NCBI GenBank assembly: GCA_028583415.1
Contig: CM053266.1
Coordinates: 2,799,217-2,863,216 of the forward strand
Reading direction: 5' to 3'
DNA: 64,000 bases
From: Protea cynaroides
Lineage: Eukaryota > Streptophyta > Magnoliopsida > Proteales > Proteaceae
This document shows positions 1 through 11,069 of the stretch, in pieces (position 1 is the stretch's first letter; each line of letters starts with the position of its first letter). The translations under genes and the position numbers were made by a program. The notes beneath the pieces are model-generated. The model saw nothing but the letters and a program-made list of their open reading frames with translations, was not told the DNA's origin and ran no database searches.

Positions 1-3
1 TCA

Positions 4-1325
4 ATGTATACAAAAATTCTAATCAAAGCAAGTGTTGATCCAAACATGGAGGTAGTAATGTCAGCCATGGCGGAACCATTATGGGTAGATCCAATCTATT
101 CATACCTCAAAGATGGAATCTTCCCCAAAGAAAGAAAAGAAGACAGAAGGATACAATCTAAGGCTACTCACTATGTCCTTGAGAAAGACACGTTATACAA
201 AAAATCCTTCACATTTCCATTACTCCGATTTTTGTGTCCATCTGAAGTGGCTCTCGTGATAAAGGGCGTGCACAAGGGGATTTGTGGAGCACAATTAGGC
301 GGAAGGGCTCTTACCCACAAAATCCTTAAACATGGGTATTATTGGCCAAAGATGAGGGAAGTATGCATAGATTATGTCAAAAAGTGTGAAAAATATCAAT
401 TTTATGCCCCCGTTCCTCACCTCCCAACAGCCCCCATGCGGCCATCTCAACTCCTATCCCCTTTGCCACTTGGGGTATGGATATCATGGGGCCTTTTCCT
501 CTGGCACGATATCAGTGAAAATTTATCATTGTGGCGGGGAACTACTTTACCAAGTGGGCTGAGGCAAAGGCAGTGTCCAGTATTTTCTAGAGCACAATCC
601 AGGAGTTCTTCAAAAAGTTAGTCGTTTATTGATATGGCATTCCCCGTGTATTGATCACTGATAATGGTAAACAGTTTGATAACAAAGCCTTCGCTGAGTT
701 TTATGATGAAAACCACATCGACCATAGGCATGGTGCAATGAAGCACCCCCAGAGCAACGGACAAACTGAATCAACCAACAAGATTCTCCTTAAAGGGATC
801 AAGACACGACTTGAAGGTGCAAAAGGAAGATGGTTGGATGAACTCCCGCATATATTATGGGTAGATCGAACCACTCCCAAGAAGGCCACTGGAGAATCGC
901 CATTCATGTTACCGTTCGGTACTGAGGCAATCATCCCCTTGGAAGTCTGCGTCCCCTCTCATTGGGTCACCCATTATGACCCTGTTACTAATGAAGAAGG
1001 AGGGTGAACTTGGACCTACTCGAGGAGACCAGAGACTAGGCTCAGATCAAGATGGCAGCTCACCAGCAGCAAATAGCTAGGCATTACAACAAGCGAGTCC
1101 GCGAGTGCTCTTTTAGTGTAGGTGACCTCATCCTCAGAAGCACGATCACCTCGGAGCCCACCAACTAGGAAAAGTTGGCCCCCAATTGGAAAGGACTCTA
1201 TAGAGTTACTCAGGTATTTCAGAATGGTGTATATCATCTTAAAGACAAGGAATGCAAGACACTGCCTCGCACCTGACACGCAAAACATCTACGCCGGTTC
1301 TTTAATAGTTTCAAACATGTCATGA
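4..1325 (+). pseudogene. Ty3/gypsy (Tat lineage) integrase, decayed
   Basis: This is the integrase part of a pol polyprotein, which would insert retrotransposon cDNA into the host genome. Positions 4-480 carry the N-terminal zinc-binding region (GVHKGICG, GYYWPKM, then KKCEKYQ). The second cysteine of the final C-x2-C pair reads as Tyr. A frameshift near 480-620 breaks the first catalytic Asp region. From 651 to 1007 another frame shows the second Asp (ITDNGKQF) and the catalytic Glu (SNGQTEST), followed by the Tat-type motif GESPFMLPFGTEAIIP. A third frame from about 1052 gives the C-terminal domain (RHYNKRV...FSVGDLILRS) and stops at about 1325. With at least two frameshifts and an in-frame stop near 1037, it cannot be functional. 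RNase H and RT should lie left of the window. The Tat assignment rests on remembered motif similarity. Confidence 0.88.
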
Positions 1326-1420
1326 TGTAACTAGTCCAGTAGGACTATTTCTCAAATCAATAAAAGCTATTCACAATTTGCTATACACTTTGCATCATCA
1401 ATTCTTGCATTAATTAAAGA

Positions 1421-1880
1421 CCCAATCGACAAAAAGAGCTCGCCAAGTACCAAGCACATTTGGCCAAGGAAGGTAGATCAAATTCCTACTTTGGTTGTGA
1501 CCCAGTCGGCCAAAAGAGCTCGCCAGATACAGACCACATTTGGCTGAGGAGGGTAGATCAAATTCCTACTTTGGTTGTGACCTAGTCGGCCAAAAGAGCT
1601 CACCAGGTACCAACCACATTTGGCCAAGGAGGGTACATCGAATTCCTACTTTGGTTGTGACCCAATCGGTTAAAAGAGCTCACGAGGTACCGAGCACATT
1701 TGGCCGAGGAGGGTAGATTGAATTCCTACTTTAGTTGAGATCCAATCAGCTAAAAGAGCTCACCAAGTACCGAGCACATTTGGCCGAGGAGGGTAGATCA
1801 AATTCCTACTTTTATTAAGAGCCAGTCGGCCAAAAGAGCTTGCCAAGTACCCAGCACATTTGGTTGAGGAGGGTATATAA
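1421..1880 (+). repeat. 80-bp tandem array downstream of Tat integrase
   Basis: About 5.75 copies of an 80-bp unit start at 1421, 1501, 1581, 1661, 1741 and 1821 with no length change between copies. Each unit begins near 'cagtcggcc aaaagagct' and contains 'gagcacatttggcc' and 'gaattcctactttgg'. Copies differ by scattered substitutions. Such arrays between pol and the 3' LTR are known in Tat/Ogre elements (the hypervariable 3' untranslated region) and can seed satellites. Confidence 0.95.
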
Positions 1881-2247
1881 TATGATTACAACATATTTGA
1901 TCAACATCGACACATCGGGCAAACTCAAGATGACCAAAAATAACCACCGACCTTCATTGATTGAGGTGGCCATATCGGATACGGTTGAAAAATTAAAAAG
2001 AAATCAACATCATTCAAGACACATTTGGCAGGCAAAGGAGGTACATAACACAAAGTTCATTCATAAAAAACAAGAGTAATTACATACTTCAAAAGGAAAA
2101 AAAGACATATTCCAAGGGGAACCTCCTGTTACAAAAAGATATGCCAGAGGAAGACCCCCAGTGTATAAAAGAAAATAAATTTACATGTGTCAGACATAAG
2201 CCACAATTACAACTCTTACAAGGAAAAGATAAAAAAGAAGAGAAAAA

Positions 2248-4854
2248 TCACTGCTCACTCTCATGAGCCGAACCATCACAACTACCAAGAGCCCCGTGGT
2301 CAGGAAAAAGAGTAATGCCATTACCAGGAGTTATAGGGAGCCTTGTGATGGGGGAGATACCAACCCGAGGTGTCGTGGGAGACCCCTCACCAGTTTCTTG
2401 TGGCAAAGTGCCAAGTGCTAGGAGATCCTCTCTAAGATATGGGGAAGATGGATCCTCCCCATCAAGCACACCCTCAAGCTGACAAAGGACCGACTGATCG
2501 TCCTTATCTGCATCGTCCTCACATATTCCTTGAGAGCCTGTGCCCCATAAGTATAACTTGGCAGTGTCATCCTACCGACCAGTTCCTTAAACACCTCAAA
2601 TTTCTTGTATAAACAGATGGCTCCCACCACAAGAGCTCGGGCCTTAGAAAACCATCTTTGTACCTTTTGGCGCAATCCCTGGAGACAGTGACATAGGCCT
2701 TAAACTTTTTAACTTGACCCTTGGAAGTTTTCTCTATTTTAACTTGGATAGCCCTCTCATCATCTACAGATTGCTTCAAGTGCTCGATCTCTGCTCTAAG
2801 ATTAGCATTCTCCGTAACCACCAAATCGAATTCCTTATCCTTGGCATTAAGTTGAGACCGCGTCTTGTCCCTCTCTTACTCGACCTTATGAAGCTTCCTA
2901 TCGGTCTCGCCCAGGTCCTTTGAGGATTGGTTCGCGTGCATCTTAAGCTCCTCTATATAAGTGTGAAGCTACAAAAAAAACAATAAAGAGAGTCAGCAAG
3001 GCACACAGCCTAAGCAGAGCAAAAATAAATAAATATAACTCACCCCGGACATCAGAGTATTTGAGCTCGAGATCACGGTCGGAGCAGGAAGGCCGTGCAC
3101 CATCTCTAGATCTTGTGGGAGCACGAATCCCCTCATCAGCTCATGTGCCACAAGAATATCCCCCATGGCGGTGTCATCTTTAGTTATCGCCCAGTCAGGA
3201 CGAAAAGGCAACTCATCCCCATTATTAGCCTTCGGAAGGGGACCCATCAAAGGAATTAGCCTCATGTGGCTTAGGTCGCCACCCATTTACAGATACTCCC
3301 CTGTCCGTGGGAGAGATCAACTAACAGAAACAAAACCCACAGTCTCTAGAAGAGCCAAGACAGCTTCGAGGGCTGCACTAATTGACCTTGCCTGAAAAAT
3401 CAAGAACACGATGTATGGGAATCAAAGCCTTAGCATATATTCGAGAAGCATCGACAAGAGCAGTGTCGCATATATTCGAGCAGCATTGGCAAGAGCAGTG
3501 TCGGGATTGTGGTCTCTTCTTAGACTTTTTCGACTGACTACCTCGTCCCCGCCCCTTTGGGTGGCTTATTTGCTCTTCTGTTGCTGCCTCAGCTTCTCCT
3601 GCTTGTGCTTGGCCCTCTTCTCTTCAGCCTCGCACTCCCTGGCTGCTTCTTTCCTCTGCAGCTCCTCCAGATACTCTTTAGACAACATTACTGCAACAGG
3701 ACAAAAGATAATCAACTAATTGCTAAAGATCGGACCTCAGAGATGCGAAGATAGGACACCTACAAAGTTTGTTTTCATATAAAAAGAAGGGGTTCAAGAG
3801 GTTGGCCACTAGGATTGTGGAACCCTGAGACGACTGGGTGCGCTTCAATAATTCAGACTCTAGAAGTGACAATGACACATCGGAGTTGAGGGAGTTGGCA
3901 TCCAGCTTCACCCAAATGTTTTCCAAAGCTACAGTTCACCTTAGACATAGAAGAATTTATTCTTCCACAACTTTATTGAAGTCAGTTTATTGGCCAGGCT
4001 CTCATCATATTTTGGATGTTTAGCGAAATAATACCAGCCAAACCACTGGTAGTCGTTGAAGGTGAACATAGCTCAAAACATGTTCAAAGTAAGCTTCTCC
4101 CCCATCTACCGAAAGAAAGCTATAAATCGATAATATTCTTCCATGAGTTCGGCATTATTTGGACCAGAGCGACTTTATAATAATTGACGATCTGATAGAT
4201 TAGCCGAAGTATCAGTATTGGGAACCCTGCCTTGAACATCTCCAAGGTAACACACAGCTCCTCTTTCCTGGTCCAATAGGCCCTCTCAACTGGTTCGGGC
4301 ATACGGATTTTGACATCGGATGGTATTTGATAACGGTCTTAAAATTTATAGAATTCAGTCTTGGTCAACAAATAGACTTGTCCTATGGCATCATACTCAA
4401 GGCGCGGGTTAGCATTCTCTTTGGCTTCCTAAATGACGTCCGTCCCTAGCCCATGGGTGGATGTACCCACCTCAGACACCCCCACCTCAGGAAACTCCCT
4501 GCTTAGAGCTTGGGCTGATGTAGTTACTTCGGGAACCTCCTTAACCTGCGGGTCTTTCCCAGAATCACCCTCTGACTCATGCTCTACCAACCCCCCTATA
4601 GCAGAGGAAGACAAGCTGCTACTCATGTCACTATCGGCAGAAGAGGAAGAGGATGATGATGACAAGCCGGTTGCCAGAGCAGCTGGCTCCCGAGCCTTTA
4701 TGGTCTCTACGTTTACCATTTCTACATCTACATCCCCCTCCACACTAAACATCTTTTGAAAAGAAAGGAAACTATCAAGATAAATGGACTTACTGATAGA
4801 AAAAGAACCGAGGCAACCAATGCAAGTTGTCCAGGCCGAGCCGATAACTCCCAA
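2248..4854 (-). pseudogene. Antisense ORF of the Tat element (Transposase_28-like)
   Basis: A broken minus-strand coding region lies between the Tat pol gene and its 3' LTR. The N-terminal part (4854-4429) contains a Ser-rich acidic stretch. At 4302-4120 comes the most recognisable block: ERAYWTRKEELCVTLEMF, then a hydrophobic segment and NYYKVALVQIMPNSWKNII. This matches my memory of the Pfam family Transposase_28 ('putative gypsy type transposon'). Further blocks follow at 4080-3840 (YYFAKHPKYD, LWKNKFFYV), a Glu/Lys-rich probable coiled coil at 3691-3569 (starts MLSKEYLEELQRKEAA), 3286-2993, and another coiled coil at 2824-2567. Stops and frame changes separate the blocks, so exon limits are uncertain and some gaps may be introns. 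Extra antisense ORFs at this position are documented for Tat-lineage elements; their function is unknown. Confidence 0.7.
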
Positions 4855-5107
4855 GGTCAGAAAGACTTACAAGTAACTTTAAAATTCACAGTGAGGTAAA
4901 AACTGCATTGGAAGATCCTATTTATAAGGAAAAATGATAGCCTGGGATAAGGTGAAAAATGTCCCACATGGTGGGTTGCTTCAGGTGAAACTGTAATCGA
5001 TAATAAATGTCAACTTTCCAAAGCGGGTCCTCCAATCGCATCCCACCAAGCGGTATCCATCAACATGACCCCAATCCAAAAAATCTGACCCAAATCCGTA
5101 CTTCAAA

Positions 5108-5490
5108 GATGTCACGTGAACAAGTCTCATGACCCACATCAGAGGATTTTCAAGAAAAAACCAATGTGTATTGGCCGAGACATCCACATCGGCCAACTCA
5201 CATCTGTAAATCACCAATCAAGACTCGAGGTAGTCACGTGATCAACCTCGTGACTTACCTCGAAAGACTTTCAAGAAAAGACCGATGTGTATTGGCCGAG
5301 GCGTCTACATCGGCCAACTTACATCGGTGGATCCCCAATCAAGACTTGAGGCAGTCATGTGATCAACCCCGTGACTTGCCTCAAAAGACTTTCAAGAAAA
5401 GATCAATGTGTATTGGCCTAGGCATCCATGTCGGCCAACTCACATTGGTAGATCCCCAATCAAGACTCGAGGCAGTCACATGATCAACTT
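5108..5490 (+). repeat. 121-bp tandem array
   Basis: The motif 'tgtgtattggcc' begins at 5165, 5286 and 5407, an exact 121-bp period. A more diverged partial copy precedes it from about 5108. Units contain 'catcggccaactcacat' and 'cccaatcaagactcgagg'. The array runs directly into the 70-bp array. Confidence 0.93.
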
Positions 5491-5785
5491 CAAGATAGAT
5501 ATTTAAACCATCTTCCACGGGAAAGCCAAAGGAAATGGCCTCAGGGGCTAGTGTCAACTTCAAGACAGATATTTAGACCATCTCCCTCGGGCAAGCCGAA
5601 GCAAATGGCCTCAGGAACTAGTGTCAACTTCAAGACATATATTTAAACCATCTCCCTTGGGTAAGCTAAAGCAAATGACCTCAAGGGCTAGTGTTAACTT
5701 CAAAATAGATATTTAGACCATCTCCCTCAGGCAAGCCGAAGCAAATGGTCTTAGGGGCTAGTGTCAACTTCAAGAAAAATTCTTA
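5484..5785 (+). repeat. 70-bp tandem array
   Basis: Units starting 'tcaacttcaaga' occur at 5484, 5554, 5624, 5694 and 5764 (the one at 5694 reads 'ttaacttc'), an exact 70-bp period with no indels. Each unit contains 'gatatttagaccatctccct' and ends 'ggggctagtg'. This is the third distinct array in the same element, close to the LTR. Confidence 0.94.
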
Positions 5786-5922
5786 CAAGACTTTGCCCCC
5801 TCAGCTAGGTAGAGGAAGCTAGCCTAAGGAGGGTAGAAGGAGGGGAGATACCCCACCCCAAAAAATTTTCTTCTTTACTTACTTAATTGAACCTTGCAGA
5901 TTCAACAGAGCTAGGAGGCAAG

Positions 5923-6403
5923 TGTTAGGTAAATTCCCTACACCACTAATAGGATGGCGATAGCTGGAAGGATACTGTCCACGTCAGCACCACCTATTAA
6001 AAATAAAGTACATTCCTATAAATGTGATCAATGGATAAGGGTAAAGATGTACTTTCCCCTCTTCACAAGGTTATTCATCATAATCAGAGATAAGGGTAAA
6101 AGTGACATTTTTGAAGGAGTATTATTCACTATAAATACTGCAAATCCTAAGATTTCAGGTAAACTGCATTTAATACTCTTTCCTAGGGATTGCCGCTTTG
6201 ACACCTCAGACTGAGAATCTCTCGCTTACCCCATTTAAATATAAATGGGCTCAGATATTGGGTTCATTGACTGTTCATAGAGCCCTAACTTAGTATCGGA
6301 GTGGACCCAGGGCCATAGGCCCGCCTCCGCTTTGTCTTTTCTTGTGTTTTGCAAGTCTAATTAGCCTAGTGGACCCCGGATACCGAATAGGGACAAAACA
6401 ACA
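5923..6403 (+). repeat. 3' LTR of the Tat-lineage element
   Basis: The segment begins TGTTAG and ends CAACA, giving a 4-bp terminal inverted repeat (TGTT/AACA). A purine-rich stretch (ctaggaggcaag) stands immediately before it, as expected for a polypurine tract. A TATA-like motif (ctataaatac) lies near 6131. The length of 481 bp is reasonable. No partner LTR is in the window, and the next bases belong to another element, so boundaries and target duplication cannot be confirmed. Confidence 0.6.
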
Positions 6404-7952
6404 TGTTACATAGCATACATTCATAAAAATTTACATCATATGTCCTAATTCTACGGACCTGACCCCTCACCTGTAGGCACCACTAATGCTGAAGAACCTT
6501 GAAGCCAGTAGTAGGCTTCGTTAAATACCCCTGTCGGATTACTTATTAAATTACATAGATTACATTAGGTTAGTTGAGTGTCTTTTAACTTACATGTGCA
6601 TGTTTGAAATGTCCTTATGTGGGTCCCAAGGTAAGCCGAGAACCCAACGGTTGGTCCCCGTAGGATCTAACTAGCATACTGGCCAACAATGGCCAAGGCA
6701 ACGGATGATTCTGGTGGATGTGCCTCCGAAATCAGCCGCAGGCTGATACTTATGGTTTTCAGCATATAGAGAGTTGGATGATCAAGACGGATGATCATCC
6801 ATCTAGCTCATCATCTGGATGTGCACCTGTTATAACAAAAGGCTCACAGAGAGTAAGGCAGAGGCTTTGCCAAATGGTGGTACCTCCGACTTACACATAA
6901 GCTTAACCGGCCCCTTGTGGTCATGCAGACCCATGGCATAGCCGGGAGCTGCCACCCAGAGGATCATGCCTCTAGCTTAACACCATACTGATAACAGGGT
7001 AATTCTAACAGAGAGTGAGGCGGAGGCATTTCGGGATGGTATTTCGGCCTGCTTTGCCTCTGGCTCAACTCAACCAAACTAAGTTAAGTATGGGTCTGGC
7101 GGAGGATGGGGCCTTGCTAGCCCCTCCACTAGCCAGACCATGCATGGTCAAGGCAAACATAACCGGAGGCAGAGGCAGTGCCCTAGCCTCTGGCACGGGT
7201 CCGGCAGTTGAGTCCAGAAAATCAAACTCAATCAGAGGACCATGGTCTCCAAATGGGGAGTTTTGACTCCCTACACTCATTAAGCTTATTTTAGTTGGTG
7301 GGAAGCACATTCCCACCCTTAGTGAACTTATTGGAGTCATCAAGACTCCATTATCATCTCCATTATGGAGGTGAATGAACAAACCTAACCTTTTAGGGTT
7401 TGGATTGGTCTCCATTAATGTAGACTATTAATGGTGGAACCACCACCATCAAGTCTTCAATCCACACTTATGAGAAAGGGGAGAGTATGCATTAATCTTA
7501 ATGGAAGAGAGGATCCAAGCTTGAGCTTGAGCCAAACCTTCCCTCCAACTTTCCAACTTCTCCACCCAACCACCACTCTCTCACTCTTAATGGTCTAAAA
7601 AGGGAAACAAGGAGCTTGGGGTCCCTATTTATAGAAATTCGAGGAAAGAGAGTGTAACTCTCGCACACGAATCAACAATTGGGAGCCAGATGACGAATCC
7701 GCCGGCTCTGCCACCAGCAGGGCTAAAACATAGCCCCAACCTTCCCTCATCAAGCCCCATGCACTGGGTTGCATGCTGGGCCCATCCAAGGCCTACTAAG
7801 GTTACTATAATTCACTGGGTGCAGGTGATAGGACTCACCTACAATTCGGATACATCCATCGGGTCCACATCAGTGACGTCAGCTATCCGAGTGGGAAGAC
7901 CTGGCACAGGGGAAATCTGGGTCAGTAGGGGATTTCCGGTGCAGGTCTTACA
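6404..7952 (-). repeat. Probable minus-strand LTR, about 1.55 kb
   Basis: Read on the minus strand, this stretch begins TGTAAGACCTGCACCGG and ends ATGTAACA, and it has a TATA box (tctataaataggg) at about 7626-7645. A weak internal duplication ('cagagagtaaggcagaggc' near 6847 and 'cagagagtgaggcggaggc' near 7008) is also present. No matching target-site duplication was found, and it directly abuts the Tat LTR end. Open frames of 60-116 codons here look fortuitous. The LTR call is inference. Confidence 0.4.
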
Positions 7953-9000
7953 ATATGCTTCCATTGCAGCACCGCTTACAGATTTGTTAAAGAAGGATGG
8001 ATTTCTGTGGACAACAACAGTTTAGCAGGCTTTTAATCGATTGAAACAGGCTATAGTAGAAGCTCTAGTGTTGGTGTTACCAAAAATTTCCCAACCGTTT
8101 TCTATTGAGACGGATGCCTCGGGAATTGGTATTGGGGCAGTTCTTTTGCAACAAAGCCATCATATAGCATTTTTTAGCAAGAAGTTATGCCCAAGGATGC
8201 AACGCGAGTCGTCTTATGTCCGAGAGTTGTATGCCATTGTCTCAGCAGTAGCAAAATTGTGACAATATTTGCTCGGCTCTAAGTTCTTCATTTATACTGA
8301 CCAAAAGAGCTTACGCTGGCTCATGGATCAGGGTGGTGCAAACACCAACTCAACAACAATACTTATCCAAGCTCCTTGGATATCACTACAAGATAAAATA
8401 CAAGCCTTGTCGAGAAAATACATTTGCTGATGCATTGTATCGCTTACATAGTTTGAAAAACATTCCTGGTATTTTGGCACTATCCTCCCCTGTTTTTTAG
8501 TTCCTCAACCAAGTGCGCGGAGAGTATGATACTGGTTCTGTTGTTGTACAAGTTAAAGCAGCAATGTTGGCTCATCCGAATGATTATTCTCATTGAACAA
8601 TAGGGATGGACTTAAGTATTACAAAGGCAAACTGTTTTTGGGGCCGCAAACTTCAATCAAAGAATCCCTTCTTCGGGAGTTTCATTCCACATCAACAGGA
8701 GGCCATTCAGGTATACATAGGATTTACATATGTTTAGCAACCAATTTCTATTGGACTGGTATGAAGAAAGATGTTATCCAATTTGCTCAGCAGTGTCTTT
8801 CTTCACAACATATTAAGAGCATCACCACATTTCCTCTTGGACTCTTGCAACCTCTACCCATTCCGGAGCAAATTTAGGATGATGTTAGTATGGATTTCAT
8901 AACTCATTTACCTTCTTCACATGGTTATACTGTAATTTTGGTTGTGGTTGATCATTTTTCGAAGTTTGCACATTTTGGCCTTTGACCTAACATTATGCTA
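7953..9000 (+). pseudogene. Reina-like chromovirus RNase H and integrase N-terminus, decayed
   Basis: This is a remnant of the pol gene of a Ty3/gypsy chromovirus. It opens at the RT/RNase H junction (YASIAAPLTDLLKKDGFLW) and continues with RNase H (FSIETDASGIGIGAVLLQQ, then FFSKKL). After several stops come the integrase zinc-finger region at 8593-8877 (GGHSGIHRIY, NFYWTGMKKDV, QQCLSSQH; the Cys pair is partly lost) and the motif GLLQPLPIPEQI. The first catalytic Asp region reads DDVSMDFITHLPSSHGY near 8880-8930. The PLPIP and VILVVVDHFSKFAHF signatures fit the Reina lineage. Everything upstream of the RNase H, including most of RT, is missing. At least five stops make it non-functional. Confidence 0.82.
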
Positions 9001-9020
9001 GTAAGATTATAACCGTCCGT

Positions 9021-9906
9021 CTTTACTGAAATTGTGCGCAAGACCCATGGTTTCCAAGGTCCGTTGTCAATGACGTGATGCAATTTTTTTTAGTCCATTG
9101 TGAGTTTCCAAGGTCCATCGTGAGTGACCATGATGCAGCTTTTTTGAGTCCATTGTGAGTTTCCAAGGTCCATCGTGAGTGGGCATGATGCGAGTTTTTT
9201 TGCGTCTGATTTGGCAAGAACTATTTCTCTGACAAGGCACAGAGCTTCGAATGAGTTCAGCATATCACCCCCATACGAACAGTCAGTCCAAAGTTGTCAA
9301 TCGATGTTTGGAACAATATCTTAGTTCGTTTGTTGCTGACCAGCCTTTACTGAAATTGTGTGTGAGACCCATGGGTTTCCAAGGTCCATTGTGAGTGGCG
9401 TCCATTGTGAGTGGCCGTGATGCAGTTTTTTCGAGTCCATTGTGAGTTTCCAAAGTCCATTGTGAGTGACCGTGATGCAGTTTTTTTGAGTCTGTTTAGG
9501 CAAGAATTGTTTCTCTTACAAGGCATAGGAGCTTTGAATGAGTTCGGCATATCACCCCCAAATGGACAGTCAGTCCAAAGTTGTCAATAGATGTCTGGAA
9601 CAATATCTTCGTTCGTTTGTGGCTGGCTGATCAGCTTTTACTGAAATTGTGTGCAAGACCCATGGTTTCCAAGGTCCATTGTAAGTGACCATGACGTAGT
9701 TTTTTTGAGTCCATTTTGAGTTTCCAAGGTCCATTGTGGGTGACCGTGATGCAGTTTTTTTGAGTTTGTTTTGGCAAGAACTGTTTCGCTTACAAGGCAT
9801 GGAGCTTTAAATAAGTTCAGCATATCACCCCTAAACGAACGGTCAGTACAAAGTTGTCAATCTATATCTGGAACAATATCTTCATTCGTTTGTTGCTGAC
9901 TAGCCT
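9021..9906 (+). repeat. Tandem triplication of the integrase core segment
   Basis: Three successive copies begin with 'tttactgaaattgtg' at about 9021, 9345 and 9637 and end with 'tcgtttgttgctgaccagcc' or a close variant. Each copy encodes, with breaks, the segment from the TEIV..THGFP motif through the second catalytic Asp (SDRD) to the Glu region and CLEQYL. Inside each copy a shorter unit of 54-55 bp ('gtttccaaggtccatcgtga' onward) is itself repeated: three times in copy 1 (9050, 9104, 9159) and twice in copies 2 and 3. Flanking integrase sequence resumes after 9906. Confidence 0.9.
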
Positions 9907-10600
9907 GGACTTTGGTCTAAGTATCTCAGTTGGGCCGAATTTCATTATAATATGGCTCATTCTTCCATCGGCATGACTCCATTTGAAGCTGTCTTTGGAA
10001 GGTTACCTTCGTCCATTCGAGCTTACTATCGAGGTTCTACTTGGTTCGAGACCTTGGATCATGATTTGGGGACAAGGGAGGAACTTTTACCGTAGCTCCG
10101 TACTCATTTACATTCTGCCCAAGCTTGAATGAAGGCCAAAATTGATGTACATCATACGGATATTCAGTTTCAAGAAGGGGACTTGGTGGTTGTTCGTCTC
10201 CAACCCGATCGTCAAATTTCAATGGCTAACCGACCCACCAAGAAGTTAAGCAAGAAGTATTTTGGACCCTTTCAAGTACTCAAACGAATTGGACAGGATG
10301 TCCATAAGCTCAGTTTACCACCTAGGTCTAAAATACATCTTGTATTTCATGTTTCCTTGCTTATGCCCTTTAAAGGGAATTCTGCTCCATCAATGGACCC
10401 TCATAACCATCCTCAATCTGCCCCTTCCGCAATTATTGGTGAAAGAACAATCTTATGGCAACATTCTTGGATTCCATAGTGGCTCATTCAATGGTAAAAT
10501 TTACCCGGGCACGAGGCATGATGGGAAGATATCTCTGTGTTCACTGCGTATACATCCCAATTTACACCTTGAGGACAAGGTGCTTTCATGGAGGGAGTAA
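9907..10600 (+). pseudogene. Reina-like integrase C-terminus and chromodomain remnant
   Basis: The polyprotein resumes after the triplication with AEFHYN and HSSIGMTPFEAVFGRLP (integrase core end). At 10129-10479 follows the C-terminal domain: DIQFQEGDLVVVRLQPDRQ, then TKKLSKKYFGPFQVLKRIGQ and SKIHLVFHVSLLMPF. A chromodomain remnant spans about 10460-10590 in another frame (W..LIQW.NLPGHEA.WEDISVFTAY), followed by a frame encoding LHLEDKV near 10560-10580. Chromodomains of this type are thought to direct chromovirus integration towards particular chromatin. Stops replace the conserved Trp/Arg-type positions in it. A purine run (ggagggagtaa) just before 10601 is the expected polypurine tract. 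Confidence 0.83.
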
Positions 10601-11069
10601 TGATACAGAGGAAGATAGACAGTAACGATACAGAGGAAGATAGACAGTTAAACGGCGTGGCCACCTTGGCATCTGACGTGGCAAGAAATAAAAGACATTT
10701 AACAAAACCCAGGTGGCTACAAGACAGGATTGAGATCGTCTCCAGTCCGTCCAACCATGAATTGACGGATTGGAATCAAAGGACGTGCATACCAATACAT
10801 TGGGAGGTACATCTTGTGATTTCAGTCCATCCAATCACTACTGGACAGTCTTGAGATGATCTTTTTCCTACATGACCATCAAGCATTGTCAGGATACAGC
10901 TCACAGCTACAGCTCATGACAGTTGGAAGATTGTAATATAAATAAAAAGGACTTGAACTGAAGCAAGGGTCGTGAATTGTTAAGTCATTTCTTTTCTTTC
11001 TTTTTAGTTTTCTCTGTAACTACTTCTGGAGTTTATCTTGAACCGGAATCAAGATCCTTCAATACCACA
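10601..11069 (+). repeat. 3' LTR of the Reina-like element
   Basis: It starts TGATACAG right after the polypurine tract. A 22-bp direct duplication (tacagaggaagatagacagt type) sits at about 10603-10647. A TATA-like motif (taatataaataaaa) lies near 10934. The left end is firm. The right end is placed at the CACA near 11069 and could be some tens of bases off, since no second LTR is available. Confidence 0.6.

Noticed and set aside
7690..8025. Single 111-codon plus-strand frame as one gene
   Set aside because: Only its last third (from about 7950) is chromovirus polyprotein. The first part is fortuitous and belongs to the adjoining LTR-like sequence.
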